In this document: positions 1-9,891 of the stretch, piece after piece
Position numbering within the stretch: the first letter of the stretch is position 1
Layout: every line of letters begins with the position of its first letter
Position numbers and translations under genes: made by a program
The notes under the pieces: generated by a model
What the model was told of the DNA's origin: nothing
Database searches by the model: none
The model's input: only the letters and a program-made list of their open reading frames with translations
Source of the DNA: Niallia sp. XMNu-256
GTDB lineage: Bacteria; Bacillota; Bacilli; Bacillales; Cytobacillaceae
Direction: 5' to 3'
DNA length: 64,000 nucleotides
Assembly: GCF_036670015.1 (NCBI RefSeq)
Contig: NZ_CP137637.1
Span: 1 to 64,000 of the forward strand

Positions 1-462
1 AAAATGACGGATGATGACTGGACAACTGTTATGGATGTCCATTTAAAAGGCGCTTTTTATGCATCCCGCGCTGCTCAGCGATATATGGTCAAAAATAATT
101 ATGGCAGAATCGTTAATATCTCTTCTGTATCTGCCTTAGGTAACAGGGGCCAGGCAAACTATTCCACAGCAAAAGCAGGTCTTCAAGGTTTCACAAAAAC
201 ACTCGCCATTGAACTTGGTAAATATGGCATTACTGCTAATACGGTGGCACCCGGATTTATTGAGACAGAAATGACAAAAGCTACCGCCGAAAGAATTGGC
301 GTTCCTTTTGAAAACTTTGTAAGAGACAGAGTCAGCGAAATCCCTGTTGCAAGAAGTGGTAAGCCAGAGGACATTGCGAATGCCGTTGTCTTTTTTTCCG
401 ATGAACGTTCATCATTTGTGAGCGGTCAAGTCATTTATGTTGCTGGCGGACCAAAAAATTAA
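1..462 (+). CDS. SDR-family 3-oxoacyl reductase (FabG-like), 5' end outside window
   Basis: Short-chain dehydrogenase/reductase, probably an NAD(P)H-dependent 3-oxoacyl reductase or 3-hydroxyacyl dehydrogenase. The reading frame is already open at base 1, so the Rossmann-fold N-terminus lies outside the window. The visible 152 residues carry the SDR catalytic parts: the NISS serine strand, the YSTAK (YxxxK) tyrosine-lysine pair, and the PGF...T loop after the active site. The C-terminal SGQVIYVAGG is typical of FabG-like enzymes. It leads into a beta-oxidation cluster, so a role in acyl-CoA rather than ACP metabolism is likely. That substrate assignment is inference. Confidence 0.88.
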   Translation, partial: KMTDDDWTTVMDVHLKGAFYASRAAQRYMVKNNYGRIVNISSVSALGNRGQANYSTAKAGLQGFTKTLAIELGKYGITANTVAPGFIETEMTKATAERIGVPFENFVRDRVSEIPVARSGKPEDIANAVVFFSDERSSFVSGQVIYVAGGPKN

Positions 463-767
463 TCCGATAGCAGAATAAAAAGTGACTGATGGATGACTGG
501 AAATTACTAAATGGGAAAGCATCTTTACGCATATTGCTTGAATCTTCTTGGCCTTTAAAAGGGCGTAGTAATACTCATTAGGTATCAGGATGGGGACAAA
601 TGGATACTAGATATCATAACGGTGTATTCTATAATTTCCATATATTTTTGAAAATCATTAGGAAAGGTCTGAACTATTAGCCTATTCCAAGAGATTTGTT
701 TTCTTTTGGCAGCTTACATCGCATTCGACCATGTAATCCAAAATCAAGCAGAAGGAGTGTTTAGAGA
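463..767. other. intergenic, no gene seen
   Basis: All frames are broken by stops and I see no convincing terminator hairpin or palindromic operator. The 3' end carries the AGAAGGAGTG ribosome site of the thiolase. A promoter for the thiolase may lie here, but I cannot point to clear -35/-10 boxes. Confidence 0.5.
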
Positions 768-1937
768 ATGAAAAGAGATCCAGTAATCGTATCAGCCGTA
801 AGAACGGCTATTGCAAGGCAAGGAGGAGCATTGGCTTCTGTACCTGCGCATGTTTTTGGGGCAGAAGTAATCAAGGAAGCAGTAAAACGGGCAAAAATTG
901 AACCAGACATGATTGATGATGTCATCATGGGGAATGTGTTAAGTGGCGGCGGAAATATTGCCAGATTAACAGCTTTACAGACCGGCCTTTCTATTAATCT
1001 TCCAGGACTTACAGTTGACCGTCAGTGTGGTTCAGGAATTAATGCAGTCGTACTCGCTGCTCAATCCATAAAGTCAGGAGCTGGGGATGTTTATGTGGCT
1101 GGAGGCGTGGAAAGTATGAGCCGTGCCCCTTATTTAATGGATCGTCCAGTAAAACCGTACAGTCCGCAGCCCCCAAGGTTTCGTAAATCTCAATTATCAC
1201 CGGAGGAAATCGGGAATCCTCCGATGGGGATCACAGCTGAAAATCTTGCAAAGAAGTACAATATTTCGCGGGAGGAACAGGACCAATATGCCTTAGAAAG
1301 TCAGAAACGGATGGCAAGGGCAATGGCAGAGGGAAGGTTTGATGAACAAATTGTTCCTATTACCATTCCGGTTCGGAAAGGAGAGCCAATCCTTTTTGCT
1401 GAGGATGAACATCCGCGCCCGCAAACGACTTTGGAAGGATTAAGTAAATTAGCTCCTGCTTTTGCAAAGGATGGATCCGTTACAGCTGGTAACAGCTCAG
1501 GATTGAATGATGCGGCATCAGCACTGGTGGTAATGTCAAGGGAAAAAGCAGAACAGTTAGCGCTTAAACCGTTGGCAGTGATTCGTCAATCAGCTATTGC
1601 TGGTGTAGATCCCAATATTATGGGAATTGGCCCTGTTCCTGCCACACAGAAGATTCTTGCTAAAGCGGGCATGGAGCTGAGAGATATGGATATTATCGAA
1701 TTAAATGAGGCTTTTGCTGCTCAAGTGCTTGCATGCGGACGTGAATTAGATTTTGATCACAAAAAACTAAATGTGAATGGCGGAGCCATTGCCCACGGTC
1801 ACCCGCTCGGCGCAACAGGTGGTATCCTGTTAACAAAAGCTGTATATGAATTACAACGCTCTGGCGGAAAATATGGCTTAATTACCGCTTGTATCGGTGG
1901 GGGACAGGGAATTGCAGTCATTATTGAAAGGGAATAA
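768..1937 (+). CDS. acetyl-CoA acetyltransferase (thiolase)
   Basis: Thiolase cleaving 3-ketoacyl-CoA with CoA (or condensing two acetyl-CoA). At 389 aa it is the usual length. The nucleophilic cysteine sits in DRQCGSG (about C87). The catalytic histidine is in AHGHPLGATG (about H345) and the second cysteine is in CIGGGQG (about C375), so all catalytic residues are present. The ATG follows AGAAGGAGTGTTTAGAGA, a good ribosome site. Surrounding hydratase, dehydrogenase and ETF genes argue for the degradative direction. A second thiolase lies at 15.4 kb, so the two may differ in chain length, which sequence alone does not settle. Confidence 0.95.
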   Translation: MKRDPVIVSAVRTAIARQGGALASVPAHVFGAEVIKEAVKRAKIEPDMIDDVIMGNVLSGGGNIARLTALQTGLSINLPGLTVDRQCGSGINAVVLAAQSIKSGAGDVYVAGGVESMSRAPYLMDRPVKPYSPQPPRFRKSQLSPEEIGNPPMGITAENLAKKYNISREEQDQYALESQKRMARAMAEGRFDEQIVPITIPVRKGEPILFAEDEHPRPQTTLEGLSKLAPAFAKDGSVTAGNSSGLNDAASALVVMSREKAEQLALKPLAVIRQSAIAGVDPNIMGIGPVPATQKILAKAGMELRDMDIIELNEAFAAQVLACGRELDFDHKKLNVNGGAIAHGHPLGATGGILLTKAVYELQRSGGKYGLITACIGGGQGIAVIIERE

Positions 1938-2362
1938 AAGTTGAGAAATCTGTTGTTGGGTGGGAGTCTCTTTGAAGAGAATTTGTAGTTTGAGGTCATC
2001 GTCAAAAATTGGCTGATATATCAAGGGTGGTGCCTGACAGAATGTTGTATTGAAATGACGGCCGTTATTATACAACTTTTAGAAATTAAAATCGATTTAC
2101 GATGACAGAAAATTCTGAACTATATTTGTTTTTTAGGGAGGAGGATGCCGTCCCTATTTTTCACCTACCCCTAAGCCCTATCTATTGCTGATGAAAGTGT
2201 AATAAGAAGCCGTTTTTTTATAATGGAAAGAAAAAAGGAATGGATCTCGATACTGAATTTATAGCACATATAAAGGTTACAGGGAGATTAATGCCGTACC
2301 ATTTCTGAAAAATGGCAGGTATGTTGTAGTAACTGAAAATCAATCGTGGAGGAGGAAGACAG
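1938..2362. other. intergenic between thiolase and hydratase
   Basis: No gene is visible. A short imperfect hairpin, AGGGA...TCCCT followed by a T-rich run (about 2136-2162), could be a weak terminator. The 3' end holds the GGAGGAGG ribosome site of the hydratase. The length and lack of coding suggest the hydratase has its own promoter, but I cannot locate it. Confidence 0.4.
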
Positions 2363-3151
2363 ATGACTCTATTAAACACTGAAGATATATTAGTAGAAGT
2401 AAAAGGTCAAGTGATGTATTTAACCTTAAACCGTCCCGATCGTTTAAATGCTTTTAGTCCGGAAATGCTCACAGGGATGAAGCAATCATTAACAGAGGCA
2501 AAAAATGATGAATCAATTCGCGTTGTGGTATTAAAAGGAGCGGGGCGTGCTTTTAGTGCTGGTGGCGATGTTAAGCAGATGGGGACTAGAGGCTCGTTAG
2601 GAACGTACGATCATATTGGGGTTTTCAATGAGCTCATTATGCAAATGAGTAATCTGGAAAAACCGATTATCTCAGCTGTGCATGGGTATGCAGCCGGTGC
2701 TGGTTTTAATCTTGCTTTAGCCAGTGATATGATTTTAGCTTCTGAAGAAAGTAGGTTTATTCTCAGTTTTTCAAAAGTAGGATTAATTTCAGATGGCGGC
2801 GGTTTGTATTTTCTACCTAAATTAATAGGGCCTTATCTGGCAAAGGAATTGTTCTTCAGTGCTGAACCCCTATCGGCTGAGAAAGCCCACAAGTTAGGTA
2901 TTGTTAACCATATTTATGATTCAAATGGGTTTGAAGAGAAAGTAGATAAATTTGCAAACGAAATTGCTTCAGGACCAAGTATGGCCTATGGACTTATTAA
3001 AAAAATGGTTAATCTTTCATTAACTGCAAGCCTGCCGGAAATTCTGGAGCAGGAACGTATTACTCAGGCAACCCTCGTCACGACGAAAGATCACCAGGAA
3101 GGAATTCAGGCCTTCAGAGAAAAAAGGCAGCCTCAATTTGGAAAAGATTGA
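2363..3151 (+). CDS. enoyl-CoA hydratase/isomerase family protein (PaaG-like)
   Basis: Crotonase-fold enzyme of 262 aa, the normal length. It shows the CoA-binding AFSAGGDVK segment and the oxyanion-hole helix GYAAGAGFNLALASD. The active-site region reads ISDGGGLYFLP, where a single Asp takes the place used by Glu in classical hydratases. This pattern is seen in PaaG-type isomerases/hydratases, so it may act as an isomerase or on unusual enoyl-CoAs (inference). GGAGGAGGAAGACAG precedes the ATG. It stands alone, with long gaps on both sides, inside the beta-oxidation island. Confidence 0.9.
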   Translation: MTLLNTEDILVEVKGQVMYLTLNRPDRLNAFSPEMLTGMKQSLTEAKNDESIRVVVLKGAGRAFSAGGDVKQMGTRGSLGTYDHIGVFNELIMQMSNLEKPIISAVHGYAAGAGFNLALASDMILASEESRFILSFSKVGLISDGGGLYFLPKLIGPYLAKELFFSAEPLSAEKAHKLGIVNHIYDSNGFEEKVDKFANEIASGPSMAYGLIKKMVNLSLTASLPEILEQERITQATLVTTKDHQEGIQAFREKRQPQFGKD

Positions 3152-3544
3152 TAGATGAGAGGTAGCAGGAGGACCTAATAGCACTAACTTCAAGAGGAAT
3201 AGTGAAAACAATGAATCGTTCGTTTTGCAATATAATTTGAAAGCTATTAAAAATGATCTAATATGCCCATTTGAGAATCCAACTTGGCGAATGATAGTAG
3301 GTCATGAACTCTCCTTAATACCTTTTAAGTATTATGCTAGTCTAAAATAAATATTAGACTATTTTTTCTAATTTTCTTATCATAATAACAAGAATATTTA
3401 TAAAATTTGAAAAATTGCAAACAAACTACCTGACACTGTTGAAATATCTAGCATTTTGTCAATTGATGAGATCTGTGGGAGATCATGTTTTGTAATACGG
3501 CTGTCTAATTCTACAAATATATTAATAGAAAGGAAACTGACAAA
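3152..3544. other. AT-rich intergenic region upstream of acyl-CoA dehydrogenase
   Basis: No coding frame is visible. The region is AT-rich from about 3330 onwards and is likely to hold the promoter for the acyl-CoA dehydrogenase-ETF genes. I looked for a FadR-type palindrome (TGAATGA-TCATTCA half-sites) and did not find one. Confidence 0.4.
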
Positions 3545-4693
3545 ATGGAATTTAAACTAGCAGAAGATATAAAATTTTTAAAACAAAGTATTCGTGATTT
3601 TATTGATAGTGAAGTGGACCCTTTGGCGATGGAAATAGAAGAAAAGGATGAAATTCCTGAAAAAATAATGAACATGTCCAAGGAAATGGGATTGTTTGGA
3701 TTAAGTATCCCAGAAGAATATGGCGGAACGGGTATAGGAATGGTCGGAAAGTGTGCCATTTACGAAGAATTAGGTAGAACACATAATGGCTATACCACCG
3801 TTATTGGTGGTCATACAGGGATCGGCTCCGTTGGAATTGTGGAAATGGGAAATGAGGAACAAAAGCAAAAGTATTTGCCGTCGATGGCAAGGGGAGAAAT
3901 GATAGGTGCCTTTGCTTTAACTGAACCAAGTGCAGGTTCAAATGCAACCAACCTAAAAACAACTGCCGTTAGAAAAGGCGATAAATACATTCTAAATGGG
4001 AGCAAGCATTATATTACGAATGCTCCGATCGCAGATGTATTTACCGTAATGGCTGTGACAGATGCAAGTAAAGGAGCAAAAGGAATTACTTCCTTTATTG
4101 TTGAGAAAGACTCTCCTGGGTTCTCAATAGGAAAAATTGAAAAGAAAATGGGTCTTCGCGGTTCTCAATCTTCAGAAATCTTCTTTGAAGATTGTGAAGT
4201 CCCGGCAGAAAATGTACTCGGTCAAGAAGGGCAAGGATATGTCAATGCTTTAAAAATTCTAGCTAATGGCCGAGCAGGACTTGCTGCACGTAATTTAGGT
4301 TCATGCGAAAAGCTATTAGAAATGTCTATCAAATATTCCAATATGAGAATTCAGTTTGGTAAACCGATTTTTGAACAACAAATTATTCAACATTATTTGG
4401 CTGATATGGCTGTGGATACAGAAACATTACGGAGTATGACATATCGTGTAGCATCGATGGTGGATCAAGGAATGAAGGTGATTAAGGAAGCAGCTATGGT
4501 AAAACTGCTTGGTTCTGAAGTTTATAATCGTGTCGCAGATAAAGCGGTACAGATCCATGGAGGAATTGGATACATTTCAGAATTTCCGGTGGAACGTTTT
4601 TATCGGGATGCAAGAATAACGAGAATTTATGAAGGTACTTCTGAAATCCAAAAAAATATTATTGCGGCACAGTTGAAGCAGGAATATCTTTAA
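3545..4693 (+). CDS. acyl-CoA dehydrogenase
   Basis: Flavoprotein catalysing alpha,beta-oxidation of acyl-CoA, first step of the beta-oxidation spiral, passing electrons to ETF. The 382 aa show the three ACAD parts. These are the N-terminal helical domain, the FAD-binding mid-domain (FALTEPSAGSNA, then NGSKHYITN), and the C-terminal helices ending in RFYRDARITRIYEGTSEIQ. The catalytic base is the Glu of IYEGTSE (about E363). The start follows AAAGGAAACTGACAAA. The etfB and etfA genes lie directly downstream at 42 and 26 bp, consistent with one transcript supplying enzyme and electron acceptor together. Confidence 0.95.
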   Translation: MEFKLAEDIKFLKQSIRDFIDSEVDPLAMEIEEKDEIPEKIMNMSKEMGLFGLSIPEEYGGTGIGMVGKCAIYEELGRTHNGYTTVIGGHTGIGSVGIVEMGNEEQKQKYLPSMARGEMIGAFALTEPSAGSNATNLKTTAVRKGDKYILNGSKHYITNAPIADVFTVMAVTDASKGAKGITSFIVEKDSPGFSIGKIEKKMGLRGSQSSEIFFEDCEVPAENVLGQEGQGYVNALKILANGRAGLAARNLGSCEKLLEMSIKYSNMRIQFGKPIFEQQIIQHYLADMAVDTETLRSMTYRVASMVDQGMKVIKEAAMVKLLGSEVYNRVADKAVQIHGGIGYISEFPVERFYRDARITRIYEGTSEIQKNIIAAQLKQEYL

Positions 4694-4734
4694 TTTTTAA
4701 AATAAATGTTTGAAGAATGGGAGGATGTTAGAAA

Positions 4735-5502
4735 ATGAATATTTTAGTGTTAGTGAAACAGACTTTTGATACTGAAGAGAAGATTGTGATTCAAAACGGT
4801 CAGATAGGCGAGGACAGTGTAGAGTTTATTCTTAATCCATATGATGAATTTGCAGTGGAAGAAGCTATAAAGATCAAAGAAGATTTAGGTGCGGAAGTTA
4901 CCGTATTGACGGTTGGACCTGATCGTTCTGAAGGTGTATTGAGAACGGCACTTGCTATGGGAGCGGATAAAGGGATTTTTATAGAATTAGAGGAAGAGGA
5001 AGTTGACGAGTATACGCTCAGCAAATATATCGCCGCAGCAATTAAAGGAAAAGAATACGATTTAATTCTTGGCGGGAATATGGCAGTGGATTCAGGATCG
5101 GGTCAGGTCGCCATCCGGGTATCCGAAGAATTAGGCATTCCTCAAGTCTCTTCAATTACAAAACTATCACTAGAAGGGGGTAAAGCCTTAGTTGAAAGAG
5201 ATGTTGAAGGGGATGTGGAAGTTGTTGAAGTCAATCTTCCGTTCTTGGCAACCACACAACAAGGTTTGAACGAGCCCCGATATCCTTCTTTGCCAGGGAT
5301 TATGAAAGCGAAGAAAAAGCCCATTGAACGTTTGATGATAGACGATCTAGAGTTATCTGAAGATGATTTAGCCGTCAGAACTTCCATTTCAGATCAATTT
5401 TTACCTGCAAAAAAACAAGCGGGACGCATTTTTGAAGGTGAAGTTCAGCAACAGATTACTGAACTTGTTCAAGTACTTCGAACTGAAGCTAAAATAGTCT
5501 AA
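4735..5502 (+). CDS. etfB: electron transfer flavoprotein beta subunit
   Basis: Small subunit of ETF, which accepts electrons from acyl-CoA dehydrogenases. At 255 aa it matches the family. It starts MNILVLVKQTFDT and contains the NPYDEFAVEEA segment and the AMGADKGI nucleotide-binding loop. The signature segment DVEVVEVNLP...TTQQGLNEPRYPSLPGIMKAKKKP is also present. GGGAGG precedes the ATG. etfA follows after 26 bp and an acyl-CoA dehydrogenase precedes it, so this is an electron-transfer operon. Confidence 0.97.
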   Translation: MNILVLVKQTFDTEEKIVIQNGQIGEDSVEFILNPYDEFAVEEAIKIKEDLGAEVTVLTVGPDRSEGVLRTALAMGADKGIFIELEEEEVDEYTLSKYIAAAIKGKEYDLILGGNMAVDSGSGQVAIRVSEELGIPQVSSITKLSLEGGKALVERDVEGDVEVVEVNLPFLATTQQGLNEPRYPSLPGIMKAKKKPIERLMIDDLELSEDDLAVRTSISDQFLPAKKQAGRIFEGEVQQQITELVQVLRTEAKIV

Positions 5503-5528
5503 ATATTAAATGTAGGAGGATGGATTAT

Positions 5529-6500
5529 ATGAGTAAAAAAATACTTGTTTTTGCAGAAATCAAAGATGGGAAATTACGTAATATTTCGTTTGAAGCTTTA
5601 ACTGCAGCTCAACAGTTGTCAGAAGGCGGTGAAGTTTCTGTAACGCTTTTTGGTCAAGGAGCATCCTCTTTTGTAGAGGCAGTAAGCCAATATGGGCCTA
5701 ATAAAGTATATGTTGTTGAAGATGAAGCTTTAACTGTCTTTACAACCGATGCGTATGCCCAAGCTCTATGTCAACTGATTGATGAAGTTCAAGCGGATGT
5801 TATTCTAATGGGGCATACAGCTATTGGTAAAGATGTAGCCCCGAGAGTGGCTGCAAGATTAGGAGTTGGCCTAGTTTCGGATTGCACAGGCGTAGATTTG
5901 GAAAATGGCAATATTGTCTTTACACGTCCGATTTATTCAGGAAAAGCATTTCAAAAAAAGATATTTAACCAGGGGAAAGTGTTTGCAACTCTGCGTCCAA
6001 ATAACTTCGAGATAAAAGAAAATCCTGCCCATGCTGAGGTCATTTCATTCCAGCCGGTAATTAAAGATTTACGAGTAATTGTGAAAGACATCGTTCGAAA
6101 AACAAGGAACGGGGTTGATCTAAGTGAAGCAAAGGTGATCATTTCCGGTGGCCGTGGTGTGAAAGGTACAGAAGGCTTCAAGTTACTTCAAGAATTTGCA
6201 GAAGTTTTAGGCGGAGCTGTCGGAGCATCGCGTGGGGCCTGTGATGCAGAATACTGTGACTACTCATTGCAAATTGGACAAACTGGAAAGGTCGTAACTC
6301 CCGATTTATATATCGCTTGCGGGATTTCCGGTGCCATTCAGCATTTGGCAGGAATGTCTAATTCGAAAATAATTGTAGCTATCAACAAGGACCCAGAAGC
6401 ACCGATTTTCCAAGTAGCGGATTATGGAATTGTAGGCGATTTATTTGAAGTGCTCCCTCTTTTGACTGAAGAATTTAAAAAAGTTCTTGTTTCCAGCTAG
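5529..6500 (+). CDS. etfA: electron transfer flavoprotein alpha subunit
   Basis: Large FAD-binding ETF subunit, about 323 aa. The C-terminal FAD domain is intact: SRGACDAEY, QIGQTGKVVTPDLYIACGIS, GAIQHLAGM and AINKDPEAPIF. I place the start at the ATG at 5529 rather than 5520, because GTAGGAGG ends directly against the earlier ATG and gives a normal 9-base spacing to the later one. It closes the acyl-CoA dehydrogenase-etfB-etfA unit. The next gene, fadF, supplies the membrane oxidoreductase that reoxidises this protein. Confidence 0.97.
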   Translation: MSKKILVFAEIKDGKLRNISFEALTAAQQLSEGGEVSVTLFGQGASSFVEAVSQYGPNKVYVVEDEALTVFTTDAYAQALCQLIDEVQADVILMGHTAIGKDVAPRVAARLGVGLVSDCTGVDLENGNIVFTRPIYSGKAFQKKIFNQGKVFATLRPNNFEIKENPAHAEVISFQPVIKDLRVIVKDIVRKTRNGVDLSEAKVIISGGRGVKGTEGFKLLQEFAEVLGGAVGASRGACDAEYCDYSLQIGQTGKVVTPDLYIACGISGAIQHLAGMSNSKIIVAINKDPEAPIFQVADYGIVGDLFEVLPLLTEEFKKVLVSS

Positions 6501-6756
6501 ATACAAGTCCATGTTGAATGCACATAAAGAACCATTATAGGATATATAAGTTGAAATATATTGTTTATCACAGTCCTCTCTTTTGATAAACAAGGGGGGA
6601 CATATTCCTTGCTGCAATTATATCCTTACCTAATAAATCGAATTTAAAAAGAAACATTTACCTATCAGCATTATGGGAAAGTTTCATTATTTTCCTCATT
6701 AGTCAGATATGAAAAGTAAGAAAACAAACTTAGAATCGTCAAGGAGGATGATCTAG

Positions 6757-8841
6757 ATGTTAACTCTGCTGAACCTCTTGTTTTTCCTAGCCGTGACAGG
6801 ATATGCAATCTATTTATTTGTCAATCTGGTATATACCCGTTACTTATTTATCAAGCTTGGCAAAAAGGCGGAGTTTGAACCAAACCTTAAAGAACGAATT
6901 CATTTGATATTGGTCAACGGTTTTGGTCAGTCAAAATTATTCAAAGATAAGAAAAGCGGTCTCATGCATTTAGTGTTATTCTATACTTTTTTTATCATTC
7001 AAATAGGACTCATAGAACTTATCATAAAAGGATTTATTAAAGGCTATGAATTTCCTTTTGGAGAAGCTCATAAATATTTCAGTCTTATACAAGAATGGGC
7101 AACATTCCTCATGATGTTGGCTGTCATTTATGGATTTTATCGCCGTTATGGTGAAAAATTAAAGCGGTTACAATGGAAGCGTGATGGCAAGGCTGCTTTT
7201 GTTTATATCGCTTTAACTACACTAACTTTATCCATCCTGATTACTTTAGGATTCGAAGCAGTTATGTTAAATTATGAACCGAATCTTGTCTATGCTCCAT
7301 TTTCCGGTGTCATTGCGCTGTTATTTTCCGATATCGGAACAAGGGCTGGAACGGTGTTGTTCTATGTATTTTGGTGGGTTCATATGGCTGTTGTTTTTAC
7401 ATTCATGGTGTTTGTGCCGCAGTCCAAGCAGTTTCATGAGATCTTTGCCATGATTAACATCTTTTTTAAGAAGAGCGGTCCAGTTGGGAAATTAAAAAAG
7501 ATTGATTTTGAGGACGAAGAGGCAGAAAGCTTTGGTGTTGGGAAAATTGAGGATTTTGCTCAGAATCAGTTGATCGATCTTTATGCATGTGCAGAATGCG
7601 GGCGTTGTACGAATATGTGCCCAGCTTCAGGAACAGGAAAAACATTATCTCCGATGGATCTTATTATTAATATGAGAGATCATTTAACAGAAAAAGGAGC
7701 CACTGTAACTTCTAGACAGCCATGGATGCCTGCTTTCGCCTTTAAAAATACAAGAGGCAATCAATTAGCACTAGCGGGTGTCGGTTCTCAAGAGGTAGCG
7801 GCAACGATGGAAAATGTGAGTTTAATAGGGGATATTGTGACAGAAGAAGAGATTTGGGCCTGTACGACCTGTCGTAACTGTGAGGACCAATGTCCTGTTA
7901 TGAATGAGCATGTCGATAAAATTATTGATTTGCGTCGTTATCTTGTTTTAACAGAAGGAAAAATGAAGCCTGATGCTCAACGTGCACTGACTAATATTGA
8001 ACGTCAAGGAAATCCATGGGGACTTAACCGTAAAGAACGTGCCAATTGGCGTGATGCTTTAGAGGATGTTATGATTCCAACTGCAAAAGAATTGAAAAAA
8101 GCAGGAGAAGAGTTTGATTATTTGTTCTTTGTTGGATCAATGGGTTCTTATGATAATCGAAGTCAAAAGCTTACTCAATCGTTTGCCCGTCTTTTAAATA
8201 AGGCTGGAGTAAAAATTGCGATTCTTGGAAATGAAGAGAAGAACTCTGGGGATACGCCCCGTCGTCTTGGAAATGAGTTTTTATTCCAAGAACTTGTGAA
8301 CGCCAATATTGAAACGTTTACAAAGTATGGGGTAGATAAAATTGTTACAATGGATCCACATGCGTTTAACACACTCAAGAATGAATACCCTGAATTTGGT
8401 TTAGAAGCAGAGGTGTATCATCATTCAGAGTTGTTAGAAAAACTAATTAAGGAGGGAAAACTGACACCGAAAAATAAGGTAGATGAAGTAATTACGTACC
8501 ATGATTCTTGTTACTTAGGACGCTACAATAATGTGTATGATGCACCTCGTGAAATTTTAAAGGCGATTCCGGGTGTGAAGCTTGTAGAGCCTGAGCGGAA
8601 CCGGGAGAACTCGATGTGCTGCGGTGCCGGCGGAGGATTAATGTGGATGGAGGAAGATAAGGGAACGCGTGTCAATGTTGCAAGAACCGAACAACTTCTT
8701 GAAACGAATCCAACGATCATTAGTACAGGCTGTCCATATTGTTTAACGATGATCGGTGATGGCACAAAGGCAAAAGAGGTTGAAGGTCAAGTGGAAACTT
8801 TAGATATTGTAGAGATTATTGAGCGCTCAGTCGTTAGCTAG
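6757..8841 (+). CDS. fadF: FadF-type membrane Fe-S oxidoreductase (ETF:menaquinone)
   Basis: Integral-membrane iron-sulfur protein expected to move electrons from reduced ETF to menaquinone. The first 225 residues hold about six hydrophobic segments of the nitrate-reductase-gamma/HdrE type (cytochrome b-like). Two ferredoxin clusters follow: CAECGRCTNMCP and CTTCRNCEDQCP. The C-terminal half has two cysteine-rich CCG domains, the second reading NSMCCGAGGGLMW and ending near GCPYCLTM. At 694 aa it is close to Bacillus FadF (YwjF). AAGGAGGATGATCTAG precedes the ATG. Its position between etfA and a hydratase fits the role. Confidence 0.93.
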   Translation: MLTLLNLLFFLAVTGYAIYLFVNLVYTRYLFIKLGKKAEFEPNLKERIHLILVNGFGQSKLFKDKKSGLMHLVLFYTFFIIQIGLIELIIKGFIKGYEFPFGEAHKYFSLIQEWATFLMMLAVIYGFYRRYGEKLKRLQWKRDGKAAFVYIALTTLTLSILITLGFEAVMLNYEPNLVYAPFSGVIALLFSDIGTRAGTVLFYVFWWVHMAVVFTFMVFVPQSKQFHEIFAMINIFFKKSGPVGKLKKIDFEDEEAESFGVGKIEDFAQNQLIDLYACAECGRCTNMCPASGTGKTLSPMDLIINMRDHLTEKGATVTSRQPWMPAFAFKNTRGNQLALAGVGSQEVAATMENVSLIGDIVTEEEIWACTTCRNCEDQCPVMNEHVDKIIDLRRYLVLTEGKMKPDAQRALTNIERQGNPWGLNRKERANWRDALEDVMIPTAKELKKAGEEFDYLFFVGSMGSYDNRSQKLTQSFARLLNKAGVKIAILGNEEKNSGDTPRRLGNEFLFQELVNANIETFTKYGVDKIVTMDPHAFNTLKNEYPEFGLEAEVYHHSELLEKLIKEGKLTPKNKVDEVITYHDSCYLGRYNNVYDAPREILKAIPGVKLVEPERNRENSMCCGAGGGLMWMEEDKGTRVNVARTEQLLETNPTIISTGCPYCLTMIGDGTKAKEVEGQVETLDIVEIIERSVVS

Positions 8842-8949
8842 GGATTATGTATATACGTTACTTATAAAAGAGGTAACAATTCTTTAACTAACACTGGAAA
8901 TGGGTCAATATGGACCGAAATACTTTTTTCATATGAGGAGAGGGTTTAA

Positions 8950-9726
8950 ATGAATAATCAAAATATCTTAGTAGAAAAAGAAGGTCAAATTGGAATTATT
9001 AAGCTCAATCGCCCAGAAGTCAGAAATGCCTTGGATGGGAAAACCTTATTGGAAATAAGTAATGCCTTGGATTTCCTAGAGAATGAGGATGAAATAGGGG
9101 TTATTGTTATTACAGGGACTGGAGAAAAGTCATTTGCAGCGGGAGCCGATATTAAACAGTTAAGAGAAAAGTTGCCAACAGATGCTCTCGTTCCGGGAAT
9201 GTCTGGTGTTTATCGCAGGATTGAAAATTGCAATAAAGCAACTATAGCAGCTATTAACGGATTTGCATTGGGCGGGGGGTGTGAACTGGCAATGGCCTGT
9301 GATATTCGGATTGCAGCTGAACATGCAAAATTTGGACTTCCAGAACTTAATTTATCCATTATTCCAGGTGCAGGCGGAACCCAGCGTTTAGCCCGGATCA
9401 TTGGAAAGGGAAGAGCGTTGGATATGATTTTGACCGGCGAAATGCTAACAGCAAAGCAGGCAGAAGAAGTGGGATTAGTTTCTAAAGTGGTTCCAATGGA
9501 AGAATTGTGGGAAGTTGTGAAAACGAAGGCAGAGAAAATTTTAACGAAAGGACCACTTGCTGTCAGAATGGCTAAGCTGGCCGTAAACAAAGGATACGAT
9601 ACCGATATGGAAACTGCACTAATGATTGAAAAATTGGCACAGGCCGTATTATTTGGATCAAATGATAAGAATGAAGGAACACAGGCATTTATTGATAAAA
9701 GACAAGCCCAATTTACAGGGATGTAG
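8950..9726 (+). CDS. enoyl-CoA hydratase (crotonase)
   Basis: Hydrates 2-enoyl-CoA to 3-hydroxyacyl-CoA. The 258 aa carry the classical crotonase signature: the CoA pocket FAAGADIKQL, the oxyanion-hole helix NGFALGGGCELAMACD, and the active-site stretch FGLPELNLSIIPGAGGTQRL. It is a more typical hydratase than the one at 2.4 kb. GAGGAGAGGGTTTAA precedes the ATG. It lies 108 bp after fadF, and the MFS and hydroxyacyl-CoA dehydrogenase genes follow on the same strand. Confidence 0.94.
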   Translation: MNNQNILVEKEGQIGIIKLNRPEVRNALDGKTLLEISNALDFLENEDEIGVIVITGTGEKSFAAGADIKQLREKLPTDALVPGMSGVYRRIENCNKATIAAINGFALGGGCELAMACDIRIAAEHAKFGLPELNLSIIPGAGGTQRLARIIGKGRALDMILTGEMLTAKQAEEVGLVSKVVPMEELWEVVKTKAEKILTKGPLAVRMAKLAVNKGYDTDMETALMIEKLAQAVLFGSNDKNEGTQAFIDKRQAQFTGM

Positions 9727-9891
9727 ACGAAAGGAAGAAAAATGAAAGGTGGTGACGTATGAAGACAGAAAATTGTAGGATGTCGATTATACCCAAGTTT
9801 TTAGCGGGGCATTAAGTTTAATGATTGATGCATTCAAGAGCTTCTTAGGGAAACTGAAATTAACGAAATCACAAAGAAAAGAGGGAAACTT

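Noticed and set aside
9727-9891. Open stretch after the hydratase reading DVDYTQVFSGALSLM
   Set aside because: No start codon in frame and no family recognised; too short to call a remnant.
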